A stretch of 64,000 nt of DNA, from positions 310,001 to 374,000 of the forward strand of contig NZ_JAXHCH010000002.1 in the NCBI RefSeq assembly GCF_042466415.1. The letters run 5' to 3'. Made by a program: the position numbers and the translations under genes. Each line of letters opens with the position of its first letter. Position 1 is the stretch's first letter. The DNA comes from Albirhodobacter sp042466415. Lineage in GTDB: Bacteria > Pseudomonadota > Alphaproteobacteria > Rhodobacterales > Rhodobacteraceae. Below the pieces are notes generated by a model, which saw only the letters and a program-made list of their open reading frames with translations, had not been told where the DNA came from and ran no database searches. This document shows positions 8,444 through 17,348 of the stretch, one piece after another.

Positions 8444-8837
8444 GCATGGTTTTGCCGAGCCGATCCCAGTTCTGGCGCGAAACTGCCGAGGCCTTGCCGC
8501 GTGCGGATTCCGCTTTTGCCATTCGGGTCGGCACGGCGCATGATCAAGGGACGCGCGGTGTTCGACGTCGCGTCGTCTTTGTGGGGCAGGCGGCCTTTGG
8601 TCCGTCCGCCCAAACCCTGACCCCTTCCCCTGACTGCGGGTCCGGCCTTGCTTTGGCTGGACCCGATTTTCTCAGCCAGCCGGATCAATCTGCGCGTGTG
8701 AAAATAGATGCGCGCAATAAGCGAATTCATGCCCATCACGCGAGCGTGAGGCCAAGCCGCGACAAATTACGCTGTGCGCAGGCGCAAAACACGCTAAACT
8801 TCAGTGCATATAAAAACCCTACTGGAGGCAGATCCAC
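8444..8837. other. 394-base stretch without a convincing gene
   Basis: Between the last gene of the pccB unit and the small lipoprotein gene. A frame starting at 8446 stays open but runs through the lipoprotein and into pccA and has no recognisable features. The stretch holds one terminator-like hairpin (8638-8664) and, just before the lipoprotein gene, a TATAAA-like box near 8810 and a GGAGG ribosome site. Confidence 0.5.
8638..8670 (+). terminator. Rho-independent terminator-like hairpin after the pccB unit
   Basis: GGGTCCGGCC pairs with GGCTGGACCC (one G-T pair) around a 7-base loop, followed by GATTTT. It lies about 200 bases after the last pccB-cluster stop, so a transcript would carry a long 3' end. 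Confidence 0.5.
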
Positions 8838-9050
8838 ATGCTCAAATCTTCGTTCTTCATCGCGCTCGTTGGCGCAACCGCTCTCTCGGGCTGCATGGCA
8901 ACTGACGGCGAGCGCGCGCTCGGCGGTGCGGCTGCTGGTGCGCTCATCGCGGATGCAACAGACGAAAACATGGTCGCTGGTGCGGCGCTTGGCGCCCTCG
9001 CAGGCAGCTATTGCGATGACGCAGGCCTGTGCAGCAACCGCGGCTACTAA
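8838..9050 (+). CDS. Small glycine-zipper lipoprotein
   Basis: 70 residues. A lipoprotein signal peptide ends in the lipobox LSGC (Cys about residue 19). The mature part is short and rich in Gly and Ala (GGAAAGALIADATDENMVAGAALGALAG), the small-residue spacing of glycine-zipper proteins of the OsmB type, and ends with two Cys. A GGAGG ribosome site lies 10 bases upstream and a strong terminator follows, so it is probably a single-gene unit. The role is unknown; envelope or stress function is a guess from similar small lipoproteins. Confidence 0.7.
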   Translation: MLKSSFFIALVGATALSGCMATDGERALGGAAAGALIADATDENMVAGAALGALAGSYCDDAGLCSNRGY

Positions 9051-9108
9051 TCGTCACGCCGACGCACTGACGCCGCGCACCGCGCTGCGTCATCTGACTA
9101 TAAATTCA

Positions 9109-9140
9109 CGCCACCGGAGCCCGCGCTCCGGTGGCGTTTT
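9109..9140 (+). terminator. Strong rho-independent terminator after the lipoprotein gene
   Basis: A perfect 12-bp stem (9109-9120 with 9125-9136) with a 4-base loop is followed by TTTT. It separates the lipoprotein gene from pccA. Confidence 0.85.
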
Positions 9141-9172
9141 GCGTTCGGGCGAAGGGCGCAGGGGAATGAGCA

Positions 9173-9196
9173 TTTGCAAATTGGTAAAATTCGGGG
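9173..9196. promoter_or_regulatory. PccR-type half-site upstream of pccA
   Basis: A perfect TTTGCAAA at 9173-9180 is followed four bases later by TAAAATTC, a poor second half. It lies about 50 bases before the pccA ATG and is the third place in the window where this octamer precedes a pcc gene. Confidence 0.4.
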
Positions 9197-9230
9197 GCGC
9201 GCGTAACAGCGCGCGCGGGAGGGAAGTGTC

Positions 9231-11234
9231 ATGTTCAAGAAAATTCTGATTGCCAACCGTGGCGAGATCGCATGTCGGGTTATCAAATCCGCGCAGAAGA
9301 TGGGGATTAAAACGGTGGCCGTGTATTCGGACGCCGACCGAAATGCCTTACACGTAAAAATGGCCGATGAGGCTGTTCATATCGGGCCTTCGCCGGCCAA
9401 CCAATCCTATATCGTGATTGACAAGATCATGGATGCGATCCGTCAAACGGGCGCAGAGGCGGTGCATCCGGGCTATGGGTTCTTGTCCGAGAACATGAAA
9501 TTCGCGGAGGCTTTGGAGAAGGAAGGCGTGATTTTCGTCGGCCCTCCGTCCTCCGCGATTGAAAGCATGGGCGACAAGATCACCTCCAAAAAACTGGCGC
9601 AAGAGGCCGGTGTTTCCACGGTTCCCGGCTACATGGGGATCATTGCGGATGCCGAGGAGGCGGTGACGATCTCCGGCCAGATCGGCTATCCGGTGATGAT
9701 CAAAGCCTCGGCGGGCGGCGGCGGCAAGGGGATGCGGATCGCGTGGTCGGAATCGGAAGTCAAAGAGGGGTTTGAATCCTCCAAGAACGAGGCCGCCAAT
9801 TCCTTCGGGGATGACCGGATTTTCATCGAGAAATTCGTGACCCAGCCGCGCCATATCGAAATTCAGGTGCTCGCCGATCAACACGGCAATTGCGTCTATT
9901 TGCATGAGCGCGAATGCTCGATCCAGCGCCGGAACCAAAAGGTTATTGAAGAAGCGCCAAGCCCGTTCCTCGATCCCGAGACCCGCAAGGCGATGGGCGA
10001 ACAGGCCTGCGCTTTGGCCAAAGCGGTGGGCTATACTTCGGCGGGCACGGTGGAGTTCATCGTCGACGGCAACCGTAATTTCTACTTCCTGGAAATGAAC
10101 ACCCGTTTGCAGGTGGAGCATCCCGTGACCGAACTGATCACCGGCGTTGATCTGGTGGAACAGATGATCCGCGTGGCCAATGGCGAGCCGCTTGCGTTCA
10201 AGCAAGACGACTTGAAAATCAACGGTTGGGCGATGGAAAGCCGTTTGTATGCCGAGGACCCGTATCGCAACTTCCTGCCATCGATTGGCCGATTGACGCG
10301 CTACCGTCCGCCTGTTGAGGGCGCAACGGATCGCGGCGGGATCGTGCGCAATGATACGGGCGTGTTTGAGGGCGGCGAGATTTCGATGTTCTATGACCCG
10401 ATGATCGCGAAGCTCTGCACTTGGGCGCCGACGCGGTTGGAGGCGATTGAGGAAATGCGGCTTGCCCTTGATACGTTCGAGGTGGAAGGCATCGGCCACA
10501 ACTTGCCGTTCTGCGCCGCCGTGATGGACCATCCGAAATTCGTGTCGGGCGAGATGACCACGGCCTTTATCGCCGAAGAATTCCCAGACGGCTTTGAGGG
10601 TGTGAGCCTCGAGACGCCGATGCTCAAACGCATCGCGGCCGCTGTCACGGCGATGAATTTCGTGGCCGAGGTGCGCCGCACGCGGATCTCCGGTACGTTA
10701 GGTAACCATGAGCGCAAGGTCGGGCGCGATTGGGTGGTGTCCTTGCAAGACGCCGAATTCGCCGTGACGATTGCGGCGGATCACGATGGATCCACGATCA
10801 CCTTCGCAGATGGCAGCGCCCACCGCGTTGCCTCCGATTGGACGCCGGGGATGGCGCTCGCCAGTCTGACAGTGGACGGCGCGCCCTTGGTGTTGAAAAC
10901 CGCCAAGATCCCGTCGGGGTTCCGCGTGCGCACACGCGGCGCGGATCTCAAAGCACATGTCCGCAGCCCGCGTCAGGCAGAGTTGGCGAAGCTGATGCCT
11001 GAGAAGTTGCCGCCCGATACGTCGAAATTCCTGCTCTGCCCGATGCCGGGGCTGGTGGTGAAAATCAACGTGGCTGAGGGCGACGAGGTGCAAGAAGGCC
11101 AGGCTTTGGCGACCGTTGAGGCGATGAAGATGGAAAACATCTTGCGCGCGGAACGTAAGGGCATCGTCAAATCGGTTTCGGCGGAGGCCGGCGCATCCCT
11201 GAAGGTGGATGATGTGATTATGGAGTTCGAATAA
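9231..11234 (+). CDS. pccA: Propionyl-CoA carboxylase alpha subunit (biotin carboxylase and carrier)
   Basis: 667 residues, the usual size. It carboxylates its own biotin with ATP and bicarbonate and passes the carboxyl group to PccB. Domains in order: biotin carboxylase N-terminal domain (KILIANRGEIACRV), ATP-grasp (KASAGGGGKGMR, ECSIQRRNQKVIEEAPS, FLEMNTRLQVEHPVTE with the catalytic Arg), biotin carboxylase C-terminal domain, a linker domain, and a C-terminal biotinyl domain with VEAMKMEN, where the biotinylated Lys is about residue 633. Ribosome site GGGAGGGAAG precedes the ATG. The next gene starts one base after its stop, so translation is probably coupled. Confidence 0.96.
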   Translation: MFKKILIANRGEIACRVIKSAQKMGIKTVAVYSDADRNALHVKMADEAVHIGPSPANQSYIVIDKIMDAIRQTGAEAVHPGYGFLSENMKFAEALEKEGVIFVGPPSSAIESMGDKITSKKLAQEAGVSTVPGYMGIIADAEEAVTISGQIGYPVMIKASAGGGGKGMRIAWSESEVKEGFESSKNEAANSFGDDRIFIEKFVTQPRHIEIQVLADQHGNCVYLHERECSIQRRNQKVIEEAPSPFLDPETRKAMGEQACALAKAVGYTSAGTVEFIVDGNRNFYFLEMNTRLQVEHPVTELITGVDLVEQMIRVANGEPLAFKQDDLKINGWAMESRLYAEDPYRNFLPSIGRLTRYRPPVEGATDRGGIVRNDTGVFEGGEISMFYDPMIAKLCTWAPTRLEAIEEMRLALDTFEVEGIGHNLPFCAAVMDHPKFVSGEMTTAFIAEEFPDGFEGVSLETPMLKRIAAAVTAMNFVAEVRRTRISGTLGNHERKVGRDWVVSLQDAEFAVTIAADHDGSTITFADGSAHRVASDWTPGMALASLTVDGAPLVLKTAKIPSGFRVRTRGADLKAHVRSPRQAELAKLMPEKLPPDTSKFLLCPMPGLVVKINVAEGDEVQEGQALATVEAMKMENILRAERKGIVKSVSAEAGASLKVDDVIMEFE

Positions 11235-11235
11235 G

Positions 11236-12921
11236 ATGATGCTGGCACAAAAACAGGCGTCTCGGGCTTTGCCCGTGATCGCCGCCTTTACGGCGTTTGC
11301 CGGTTTTTGTGCTCTGCAAATTTGGGCCTATGCATTGGCAGGGGCGTTCGAATACCCGCTCGATGATCCCTATATCCATCTCGCGATGGCGAAGGGGATC
11401 GCGCGCGGAACATATGGCGTGAATGCGGGCGAGGTGGCTTCGGCAGCCTCGTCGATTCTATATCCCGTGCTGCTTTTGCCGTTGGTTGGCAGCAAGGTGC
11501 AAATATTTGCCCCCATGATTGTGAATGCGCTGGCGGTGACGGGGGCGGGGGCGTTGTGGGGCGGCATCCTTGCGGCGGCGGGATATCGCGGCACGCTTGC
11601 GCTCGCGCTCGCTGGGGTCGGGCCGCTTGCGCTGAATATGCACGGCGTGGCCTTCTCGGGGTTGGAACACGAGCTGCATGTTGGGGCGTCGCTCTTGATG
11701 CTTCTGGGAATTGATCGGCTGGTCCGGCGGGGGCGCGTCGCGTGGTGGTTTGCGGCGGCGATTGTCGCGGCGCCACTCTTGCGCTTGGAAGGGTTGGCGC
11801 TGTCGGGGCTATCGCTTTGTGTCTTGGCAATTTATCGTCGGTTCGGCTGGGCGCTTTCACTGTGCGCGGCGGTTGCGGCCACGCTTGGCGGGTTCATGGC
11901 ATATCTCGCCTCTCTGGGGCTGCCGCCTTTGCCTGGATCGGTCATCGCGAAACTGTCGCAAGTCTCCGCCCCGCAAGGCGGCGGGGTTGATGCTTTCCTC
12001 ACCAGATTGGCTGAGGGTTTCACCACGAACTTGTGGCATCAAGGCGGGCTAATCCTCGGGGCGCTTGTCGTGCTGACCATCCTCATCCCAATTTTTGCGC
12101 CGCGTATGCGCGAGGGCGGCCGTATGGTCATCCTGCGCGTTGCGGGGGGGGCGGGGCTGGCGCATCTTGCGTTGGGGCAGGTTGGATGGATGGATCGCTA
12201 CGAGCATTATGCGATCGTCACGTTGGTCAGCGCATTGCTTTTGTCGATGGCGGGGCTGAGCGGGAGGGACCATCTGCGGATGGCGGGGGTGATCGCAATC
12301 GCGTTTGTGTTAAGCATTTCCGCCTACCAGCCCAAACTGATCAAGGACTACGTCTGGGGCCCGTGGGTGCTTCATGTGCAGCATGCGCAAATGGCGCGAT
12401 TTGCCCGTTTGGTTGAGGCGCCGGTAGCGGTGAACGACTTGGGGCGTGTCACGCTGGATAATCCGAATTACGTGCTTGATATCATGGGGTTGGGCAACGC
12501 TGAGGCATTGGCGCAACGCCAAGCGCGGCCCGCGAACGATGTCACATGGCTTGAGCCGTTACTCAAATCGCATGATGTGCAGGTGGCGATGGTTTACGAC
12601 AACTGGTTCGGCGGCGAGATGAAATCCACGGGCTGGACGCGCATCGGTACTTTGGCGCAGCGGCCCAGCCTGCGTCACCCAGAGCCGATCTTGGGGCCGG
12701 CGGGATCGATCGAAGTCGCCTTCTATGCCCCCCCTGATGTCGCAGAGCGTATGACGGCGCTGGCGGTGGATTGGGCCAAAGACCTACCCGAGGGCGCACA
12801 GTTCAAGCTTGGTCTGCGGGCGGGTGACGGTGAAATCCTCACACGCGACGGCGGCATCGGCACCGGCGCTTTGGGCGGCCAAACAGTAGGCGACATCCGA
12901 CCTGTGGCGGGGGAGCCGTGA
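11236..12921 (+). CDS. Polytopic membrane protein resembling GT-C glycosyltransferases
   Basis: 561 residues. About ten hydrophobic helices fill the first 370 residues; the last 190 form a soluble domain. Directly after the first membrane segment is EYPLDDPYIHLA (Asp pair about 43-44), the position and pattern of the acidic catalytic motif in the first periplasmic loop of GT-C enzymes that use lipid-linked sugars. The soluble part contains APVAVNDLGRVTLDNPNYVLDIMGLGNAE, also seen in such families. No specific family is certain. It starts one base after the pccA stop and its end overlaps the sulfotransferase-like gene, so it sits inside the pccA-mcm transcript. Confidence 0.6.
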   Translation: MMLAQKQASRALPVIAAFTAFAGFCALQIWAYALAGAFEYPLDDPYIHLAMAKGIARGTYGVNAGEVASAASSILYPVLLLPLVGSKVQIFAPMIVNALAVTGAGALWGGILAAAGYRGTLALALAGVGPLALNMHGVAFSGLEHELHVGASLLMLLGIDRLVRRGRVAWWFAAAIVAAPLLRLEGLALSGLSLCVLAIYRRFGWALSLCAAVAATLGGFMAYLASLGLPPLPGSVIAKLSQVSAPQGGGVDAFLTRLAEGFTTNLWHQGGLILGALVVLTILIPIFAPRMREGGRMVILRVAGGAGLAHLALGQVGWMDRYEHYAIVTLVSALLLSMAGLSGRDHLRMAGVIAIAFVLSISAYQPKLIKDYVWGPWVLHVQHAQMARFARLVEAPVAVNDLGRVTLDNPNYVLDIMGLGNAEALAQRQARPANDVTWLEPLLKSHDVQVAMVYDNWFGGEMKSTGWTRIGTLAQRPSLRHPEPILGPAGSIEVAFYAPPDVAERMTALAVDWAKDLPEGAQFKLGLRAGDGEILTRDGGIGTGALGGQTVGDIRPVAGEP

Positions 12922-13763
12922 TGGAGATCATTCTGCACACAGGCGCTCATCGCACCGGGACGACATCGTTCCAATACTGGCTGCGGATGAACATGGATAC
13001 CTTGGCTGATCACGGCACCGCGATTTGGGATCCGGTGATCACGCGCCGCGAGCCATTCATGCTGTTTAACGTGCCGCTTGATGACGCCACCGATACGCCG
13101 CGGATGCGCCAAACCACTGCAAAGCGGTTGCGCACGGAATTCGCACGGTTGGAAGCGCGGGGGATCAAGCGGTTGTTGATCTCGGAGGAAAACATTCTCG
13201 GAGGACTGCATCCATGTTTTGGGCGCAATGCGCTCTACCCCGAGGCACACGATCGTTTGACGCGGTTGCGGCGCCTTTTCGGGGACCGGATCAGCCGCTT
13301 TGCCTTCACCATCCGTGACTATCGCCCGTTTTGGGGGTCTGCGGTGGGGTTGATGGTTGCGCGCAAGAACGCGCTTCCAACGGGGACAGATTTTCGTAAA
13401 ATCGCCGCAAACCCGCGCGGATGGAGGGATCTGTCTGAGGATTTCGCAGCGCAATTTCCCGAAGTTCCCCAGATCATCGCGCCGTTCGAGCGGTTCTTGG
13501 ATGATCCGTTCGGGCAACTGACGGCCCTGATCGGCGCGCCTCCCGTGCCTGCGGGTGTTCGTCTGACAAAGCCTGTCCAGCGCAATGCGTCGCCCTCTCC
13601 CGAGCAATTGAGGGCAGCGCTGGGCGCGGAGACATTGCTGACGCCTGCGGGCAAGGTCGCGCTGTTCTTTCCCGAGGAAATCGCAGCGATGGAAGCTCGT
13701 TACACCGATGATCAGGCTTGGTTTGTCGCGCAAACCGGCCCGGTCACCTATCTAGCCCGGTAA
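12918..13763 (+). CDS. Sulfotransferase-like P-loop protein
   Basis: 281 residues from the GTG at 12918 (an ATG follows at 12921); the start overlaps the previous stop. The N-terminal LHTGAHRTGTTSFQYWL (residues 6-22) is the 5'-phosphosulfate-binding loop of PAPS-dependent sulfotransferases. Further blocks agree: RLLISEENILGG near residue 90 and FAFTIRDYRPFWGSAV near 138, where the 3'-phosphate-binding Arg is expected. These enzymes sulfate sugars or other hydroxyls. Pairing with the GT-C-like gene suggests a sulfated cell-surface glycan, which is inference. Confidence 0.65.
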   Translation: MMEIILHTGAHRTGTTSFQYWLRMNMDTLADHGTAIWDPVITRREPFMLFNVPLDDATDTPRMRQTTAKRLRTEFARLEARGIKRLLISEENILGGLHPCFGRNALYPEAHDRLTRLRRLFGDRISRFAFTIRDYRPFWGSAVGLMVARKNALPTGTDFRKIAANPRGWRDLSEDFAAQFPEVPQIIAPFERFLDDPFGQLTALIGAPPVPAGVRLTKPVQRNASPSPEQLRAALGAETLLTPAGKVALFFPEEIAAMEARYTDDQAWFVAQTGPVTYLAR

Positions 13764-13813
13764 CCTATCTTAAGTGAGCGCCGCCCGAACAGGCAGGCGA
13801 GAGAGGACAGAAG

Positions 13814-15970
13814 ATGAGTAAAGGCAATCCGACAGTCTCGTTTGAGGCAATGCAAGCTGAGTGGCAGGCGCTGGCGCAAAAAGAATTGCGCGGCAAACCA
13901 TTGAACGATCTGACATGGCACACGCTTGAGGGCATCGAGGTCAAACCGCTCTACACCGCGCAAGATGTGGAGCATCTCAACCACCTTGGCTCGATGCCGG
14001 GCATCGCGCCGTTTACCCGTGGTCCGCGCGCGACGATGTATGCGGGGCGACCATGGACGATCCGGCAATATGCGGGTTTTTCAACGGCTGAGGCGTCAAA
14101 CGCGTTCTACCGCAAAGCCTTGGCGGCGGGGCAGCAGGGCGTTTCCGTCGCCTTCGACCTTGCGACGCATCGCGGATACGATTCCGATCATCCGCGCGTG
14201 GAGGGCGATGTCGGCAAGGCGGGCGTGGCGATTGACAGCGTCGAGGATATGAAGATCCTGTTCGATGGCATCCCGCTGGAGAAAGTGTCGGTGTCGATGA
14301 CGATGAACGGCGCAGTGATCCCGATCCTAGCGAATTTTATTGTCACGGGCGAGGAACAAGGCGTGGATCGCAAGCTGCTATCGGGCACGATCCAGAACGA
14401 TATTCTCAAAGAATTCATGGTGCGCAACACCTATGTGTACCCGCCTGAACCCTCAATGCGGATCATCGCGGATATTATTGAATACACCGCCAATGAGATG
14501 CCGAAGTTCAATTCGATCTCGATTTCCGGCTATCACATGCAAGAAGCGGGCGCGAACCTTGTGCAGGAATTGGCCTATACGCTGGCCGATGGGCGCGAAT
14601 ATGTGCGCGCCGCGATCCGTGCGGGGATGGATGTGGATGCCTTCGCGGGGCGGCTGTCGTTCTTCTTCGCGATCGGGATGAACTTCTTCATGGAGGCCGC
14701 AAAACTGCGCGCCGCGCGGCTGCTTTGGCACCGGATCATGACGGAGTTCGAGCCGAAGAAAGAGGGCTCGATGATGTTGCGGACCCATTGCCAAACCTCT
14801 GGCGTGTCGTTGCAAGAACAAGACCCGTATAACAACGTGGTCCGCACCGCCTATGAGGCGATGGCGGCGGCGCTGGGGGGCACGCAATCGCTGCATACCA
14901 ATGCGCTGGATGAGGCGATTGCCCTGCCGACCGATTTTTCGGCCCGCATCGCCCGTAACACCCAACTGATTTTGCAAGAAGAAACCGGCATCACCAATGT
15001 CGTCGATCCGCTTGCCGGGTCGTATTACGTCGAGAGCCTGACGGCGGAACTGGCCGAAAAGGCATGGGCGCTGATCGAGGAAGTCGAGGAAATGGGCGGG
15101 ATGACCAAGGCCGTGGCGACGGGGATGCCCAAGCTGCGCATTGAGGAGTCAGCGGCCAAGCGCCAAGCCATGATTGATCGCGGCGAGGAAGTTATCGTGG
15201 GGGTGAACAAGTATCGCCTTGCGAAGGAAGACCCGATCGACATTCTGGATATCGATAACGTGGCTGTGCGCGAAAGCCAGATCGCGCGGCTTAAATCCAT
15301 GCGCGACAGCCGTGATGAGGCGGCCTGCTCGGCCGCGCTGGCCGAGTTGACACGCCGCGCGAAGGAGGGGGGCAACCTGCTCGAAGCCGCCGTGGAAGCC
15401 GCCCGTGCGCGGGCCTCTGTCGGAGAGATTTCAATGGCGATGGAAGAAGAATTCGGCCGGCACCGCGCGGAGGTCAAAACCCTCGCAGGGGTCTACGGCG
15501 CGGCCTACGCGGGCGATGAAGGTTTCGCGCAGATCCAGCGCGATGTCGAGGCGTTTGCCGAGGTGGAGGGGCGTCGCCCACGGATGCTTGTGGTGAAGAT
15601 GGGGCAGGATGGCCATGATCGCGGGGCAAAAGTCATCGCGACTGCCTTTGCCGATATCGGGTTTGATGTGGATGTGGGCCCGTTGTTCCAAACCCCTGAT
15701 GAGGCTGCGCAAGATGCCATCGACAATGATGTGCATATCGTGGGCATTTCAAGTCAGGCGGCGGGTCATAAAACCCTCGCGCCCAAGTTGATCGCCGCGC
15801 TCAAAGCCCAAGGCGCAGGCGATATTTTGGTGATTTGTGGCGGCGTCATTCCGCAGCAGGACTACGATTTCCTCAAGGCGGCGGGCGTCAAGGCGATCTT
15901 TGGTCCAGGCACCAACATCCCCGCCGCCGCGCGCGAAATCCTAGATCTGATCCGCGCCACGCGGACATGA
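13814..15970 (+). CDS. mcm: Methylmalonyl-CoA mutase (adenosylcobalamin-dependent)
   Basis: 718 residues: a single-chain mutase containing both the TIM-barrel substrate domain and the C-terminal B12 domain. It converts (R)-methylmalonyl-CoA to succinyl-CoA, the last step of propionyl-CoA assimilation. Seen: PWTIRQYAGFSTAEASNAFYRK near residue 77, VAFDLATHRGYDSDHPRV, the LRTHCQTSGVSLQEQDPYNN block and, in the B12 domain, GQDGHDRGAKVIA with the cobalt-ligand His about residue 601. It follows the sulfotransferase-like gene by 50 bases and has a GAGAGAGGA ribosome site. A methylmalonyl-CoA epimerase gene is not in this window. Confidence 0.96.
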   Translation: MSKGNPTVSFEAMQAEWQALAQKELRGKPLNDLTWHTLEGIEVKPLYTAQDVEHLNHLGSMPGIAPFTRGPRATMYAGRPWTIRQYAGFSTAEASNAFYRKALAAGQQGVSVAFDLATHRGYDSDHPRVEGDVGKAGVAIDSVEDMKILFDGIPLEKVSVSMTMNGAVIPILANFIVTGEEQGVDRKLLSGTIQNDILKEFMVRNTYVYPPEPSMRIIADIIEYTANEMPKFNSISISGYHMQEAGANLVQELAYTLADGREYVRAAIRAGMDVDAFAGRLSFFFAIGMNFFMEAAKLRAARLLWHRIMTEFEPKKEGSMMLRTHCQTSGVSLQEQDPYNNVVRTAYEAMAAALGGTQSLHTNALDEAIALPTDFSARIARNTQLILQEETGITNVVDPLAGSYYVESLTAELAEKAWALIEEVEEMGGMTKAVATGMPKLRIEESAAKRQAMIDRGEEVIVGVNKYRLAKEDPIDILDIDNVAVRESQIARLKSMRDSRDEAACSAALAELTRRAKEGGNLLEAAVEAARARASVGEISMAMEEEFGRHRAEVKTLAGVYGAAYAGDEGFAQIQRDVEAFAEVEGRRPRMLVVKMGQDGHDRGAKVIATAFADIGFDVDVGPLFQTPDEAAQDAIDNDVHIVGISSQAAGHKTLAPKLIAALKAQGAGDILVICGGVIPQQDYDFLKAAGVKAIFGPGTNIPAAAREILDLIRATRT

Positions 15971-15987
15971 TTGGGGCGTAAAGCTAG

Positions 15988-16015
15988 GGCAACCGAGGGC
16001 TTCCCTTCGGTTGCC
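15988..16015 (+). terminator. Hairpin after mcm
   Basis: GGCAACCGAGGG pairs with CCCTTCGGTTGCC with one bulged T and a 3-base loop, 18 bases after the mcm stop. A U-rich tail is missing, so termination is plausible but not certain. Confidence 0.45.
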
Positions 16016-16149
16016 TGTGTACATATCTGATCGCTGATAAGCGGGCCCGGTTTTAGCCCCGCCCACGGTAAAATCCGCCCGATGGTCCGCCCGTTGTGAC
16101 GGGCATCTGCGGCATCCCTGCGCAAATGGCCGCGATCGAAGGAGGGACC

Positions 16150-16638
16150 ATGCATATCCGCCCGATCAATGTGAATGATATCCCCGCGATCCTCGCGTTT
16201 TGGAACGCCGAGATCCAAGCAGGCGTATCGACGTTCTCGACCGATCTGCACACGCGTGAGACGATAGGGGCGTTAATCGATCAACGGCGCGCTCAAAACC
16301 GCGGATTTTTCGTGGCGGAACAAGGCGGCGTGGTGGTGGGCTTCGCGACTTATGATCAGTTTCGCGGAAGCATCGGCTACCGCCACACTATGGAGCATTC
16401 CATCTGCCTTGCGCCCTCGGCGCGGCGGGGCGGTGTGGGGCGGGCGCTTCTGCGCGCGGTTGAGGACCATGTCCGCGCGCAAGGACATCACACTATGATC
16501 GCCGCGATCAGCGGTGAAAATACGGGGGCTATCGGCTTTCATGCGGCGCAATCTTATGCCGAGACGGGCCGATTGCGTGAGGTCGGACGAAAATTTGATC
16601 GTTGGTTCGATCTTGTGGTGATGCAAAAGGCGTTGTGA
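16150..16638 (+). CDS. GNAT N-acetyltransferase (phosphinothricin acetyltransferase-like)
   Basis: 162 residues from the ATG at 16150, which has a GAAGGAGGG ribosome site; an upstream ATG at 16096 lacks one. It has the GNAT layout: IRPINVNDIPAILAFWNAEI at the start, a Tyr-rich middle (GYRHTMEHSICLAP), the acetyl-CoA loop RRGGVGRALLRAVEDH, and the closing strand IAAISGENTGAIGFHAAQSY. The last block, with the Asn-Gly pattern, is typical of the PAT/YncA subgroup that acetylates phosphinothricin-like or methionine sulfone or sulfoximine substrates. The natural substrate is unknown. Confidence 0.82.
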   Translation: MHIRPINVNDIPAILAFWNAEIQAGVSTFSTDLHTRETIGALIDQRRAQNRGFFVAEQGGVVVGFATYDQFRGSIGYRHTMEHSICLAPSARRGGVGRALLRAVEDHVRAQGHHTMIAAISGENTGAIGFHAAQSYAETGRLREVGRKFDRWFDLVVMQKAL

Positions 16639-16655
16639 CGGGGTAACATCGCCTG

Positions 16656-17348
16656 ATGGAACGTATTAGCCTCTGGTCCCGTATCGTTGACGCTTTCGCA
16701 GCTGTTGCTCGCGGGGAGGGGTTGACCTCTGTCTTTGACAAGCTGCGCACCCCGCCCGAGAGATCGGTCGCTTTCACAATCGCGGTGATTGCGCTGGGGG
16801 CAAAAATGGCGAAGGCCGACGGGGAGGTCACGCGATCGGAGGTGCGCGCCTTTCGCGAGGTTTTCCACATTCCGGCGTCGGAGGAAGCGAACGCGGCCAA
16901 AGTGTTCAACCTCGCGCGGCAGGATGTGGCAGGATTTGAGCAATGGGCCGCGAAAATTGCCGCGATGTTCGGGCCGGGGGCAGAAGTGCTCAAGGATATT
17001 TTGGAAGGCCTGTTCCATATCGCGATTGCGGATGGCGATTATCACGAAGCCGAGGATGCGTTTTTGCAAGAGGTCGCGCGGATTTTCGATCTGCACGCCT
17101 GCTGCTATCGCGGTATTCGATCGCGCTATGTGCCGGATGCGGCGCCCGATCCTTATGCGGTTTTAGGGCTGGAAGCAGATGCGCCGCTGGAGGTCGCGAA
17201 AGCCGCCTTCCGCCGTGCGATATTCGATGCCCACCCTGACCGTGCGATGGCGCGGGGGATGCCGGAAGAAGCCGTGCGTCTCGCGCAAGAGCGTGTGCGC
17301 GCGGTGACGCAAGCGTGGGATGAAATTCGCACCCGCGAGGCGGCATGA
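16656..17348 (+). CDS. TerB plus J-domain protein (DjlA-like)
   Basis: 230 residues with two domains: a TerB-like helical domain (about 40-150, with AKADGEVTRSEVRAFREVF and AIADGDYHEAEDAF, the paired Asp-Gly acidic motifs of that fold) and a C-terminal J-domain (about 165-228) with DAHPDRAMARG carrying the HPD tripeptide that stimulates DnaK ATPase. This is the arrangement of DjlA without the N-terminal membrane helix. Its stop overlaps the start of the next gene (ATGA), so it is coupled to the phosphatase-family gene. Confidence 0.8.
   Translation: MERISLWSRIVDAFAAVARGEGLTSVFDKLRTPPERSVAFTIAVIALGAKMAKADGEVTRSEVRAFREVFHIPASEEANAAKVFNLARQDVAGFEQWAAKIAAMFGPGAEVLKDILEGLFHIAIADGDYHEAEDAFLQEVARIFDLHACCYRGIRSRYVPDAAPDPYAVLGLEADAPLEVAKAAFRRAIFDAHPDRAMARGMPEEAVRLAQERVRAVTQAWDEIRTREAA

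Noticed and set aside
8446..9249. Long plus-strand frame after the pccB unit
   Set aside because: It runs through the small lipoprotein gene, its strong terminator and into pccA, with no recognisable features.
9348..10532. 394-residue minus-strand frame antisense to pccA
   Set aside because: Mirror frame of a conserved high-GC gene; composition (His-rich, Arg-rich) is typical of shadows.
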